From JALYNX01 sp040905925 (GTDB lineage: Bacteria; Actinomycetota; Acidimicrobiia; Spongiisociales; ZC4RG35), in contig JBBDQO010000006.1 in the NCBI GenBank assembly GCA_040905925.1, positions 1 through 13,588 on the forward strand: a DNA stretch of 13,588 bases, given 5' to 3'. Under the pieces are notes generated by a model. The model saw only the letters and a list, made by a program, of their open reading frames with translations. It was not told the DNA's origin and did not search any database. Made by a program: the position numbers and the translations under genes. Each line of letters starts with the position of its first letter. The stretch's first letter is position 1. Positions 12,919-13,588 of the stretch are shown piece by piece.

Positions 12919-13588
12919 ATGACCTCATATCGGGAGGCCGGGGTCGACCTCGACGGCGCCGACCGTCACGTTGCCAACATCTCGTCGGTGGTCACCTCGA
13001 CCTGGGCGGCGGAAGTGATCGGGGGATTTGGGGGCTTCGCGGCAGGAGTGGAGATCCCTGAGGGTTACCGCCGGCCGGTGTTGATGATGTCGATCGACGG
13101 TGTCGGCACCAAGTTGGAGTTGGCACGACGCGCCGGGCGCTGGGATGGAGTGGGCATGGATGTGGTCGCCATGTGTGTCGACGACCTGGCAGCGTTGGGC
13201 GCCCGGCCCATCGGATTCGTCGATTACCTGGCGGTCGGAGCCCTCGACGAGGAGCGCGACCTGGCCATCGTCACCTCGATCGCCGCAGCCTGTCTCCAAG
13301 CCGGGTGCCCGCTGTTGGGCGGGGAGACGGCCGAGCATCCCGGGGTGATGGCACCTGATGCGGTCGACCTGGCCGGCGCAGTGATGGGCGTGGTCGAGAA
13401 CGGGGAAGAGCTCGGCCCGGGCAAAGTCTCCCCAGGCGACCTCCTGGTCGGGCTCAGGTCACCCAACCTCCGATCGAACGGGTTCTCCCTGATCCGTTCG
13501 CTCTTCGCCGACAGCCTCGATGAGCACCTCGAGAGCTTTCTCGAGCCGTCGGTGGTCTACTCGCCGTCGGTACAGAGGGCGGTGTCCA
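12919..13588 (+). CDS. purM: Phosphoribosylformylglycinamidine cyclo-ligase (AIR synthase), partial
   Basis: PurM closes the imidazole ring, turning FGAM into AIR with ATP. Only the first 223 codons are in the window; the frame is open to the right edge, so the gene is cut by the window and not broken. The N-terminus SYREAGVDLDGADRHV, the block SIDGVGTKLE, GMDVVAMCVDDLAALGARP, GGETAEHPGV and SNGFSLIR are all family signatures in the right order. The usual GGETAEMPG has His for Met. The ATG at 12919 starts 2 bases after the purF stop, so the two genes form one message. Together with PurQ/S/L and PurC it covers steps on both sides of AIR. Confidence 0.95.
   Translation, partial: MTSYREAGVDLDGADRHVANISSVVTSTWAAEVIGGFGGFAAGVEIPEGYRRPVLMMSIDGVGTKLELARRAGRWDGVGMDVVAMCVDDLAALGARPIGFVDYLAVGALDEERDLAIVTSIAAACLQAGCPLLGGETAEHPGVMAPDAVDLAGAVMGVVENGEELGPGKVSPGDLLVGLRSPNLRSNGFSLIRSLFADSLDEHLESFLEPSVVYSPSVQRAVS

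Noticed and set aside
11507..12928. 473-codon minus-strand frame opposite purF
   Set aside because: It mirrors purF almost end to end, with a low-complexity Gly/Asp/Arg-rich translation, and all purF motifs lie on the plus strand. A shadow of codon bias.
1..13588. CRISPR array, mobile element, toxin-antitoxin or defence system
   Set aside because: No spaced repeats, transposase, integrase, attachment site or defence-type domain was found; gene density and codon use are uniform.

Overview
The window is ordinary, well-packed bacterial chromosome from a high-GC organism, and its core is de novo purine synthesis. Several signs point to an actinobacterium. They are strongly GC-ending codons, GTG starts, a LytR-CpsA-Psr wall-polymer ligase, a phosphofructokinase with the PKTIDND signature, the separate purS/purQ/purL form of FGAM synthase, and several starts that look leaderless behind a TANNNT box. 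The threonine-rich mini-lipoprotein recalls Acidimicrobiia, but that is a guess from style and not a placement.

Layout from left to right. A YcaQ-type DNA glycosylase (minus strand, 42-1229) is divergent from purB (plus, 1260-2570) across only 30 bases. A minus-strand block follows, transcribed right to left: a CBS-CBS-BON protein (4166-4861), a PaaI-like hotdog thioesterase (3720-4127) and an LCP wall-polymer ligase (2577-3692), which converges on purB. Next is the plus-strand cluster purC-purS-purQ-purL (5002-8919), joined by three successive 4-base ATGA overlaps. After a hairpin at the purL stop come a possible 16-codon ORF and pfkA (9026-10147). A small four-helix membrane protein (10149-10505, minus) converges on pfkA and is divergent from mobA (10544-11110). 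A strong hairpin terminator separates mobA from a convergent 55-residue lipoprotein (11185-11352, minus). The window closes with purF (11477-12916) and the first 223 codons of purM (12919 to the edge).

Together purF, purQ/S/L, purM, purC and purB supply steps 1, 4, 5, 7 and 8 of the route from PRPP to IMP; purB also acts in AMP formation. purD, purN or purT, purE/purK and purH are not in this window. The CBS pair keeps both adenylate-binding motifs and is divergent from purC, so an adenylate-sensing role is possible but untested.

I see no CRISPR array, mobile element, phage gene, tRNA, rRNA, riboswitch or defence system, and nothing I would call a new biological system. No gene-free stretch exceeds about 140 bases. 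The most useful observations are small-scale: TANNNT boxes just upstream of starts, symmetric divergent promoters, hairpins built around stop codons, the in-frame mini-ORF before pfkA, and the tiny lipoprotein.
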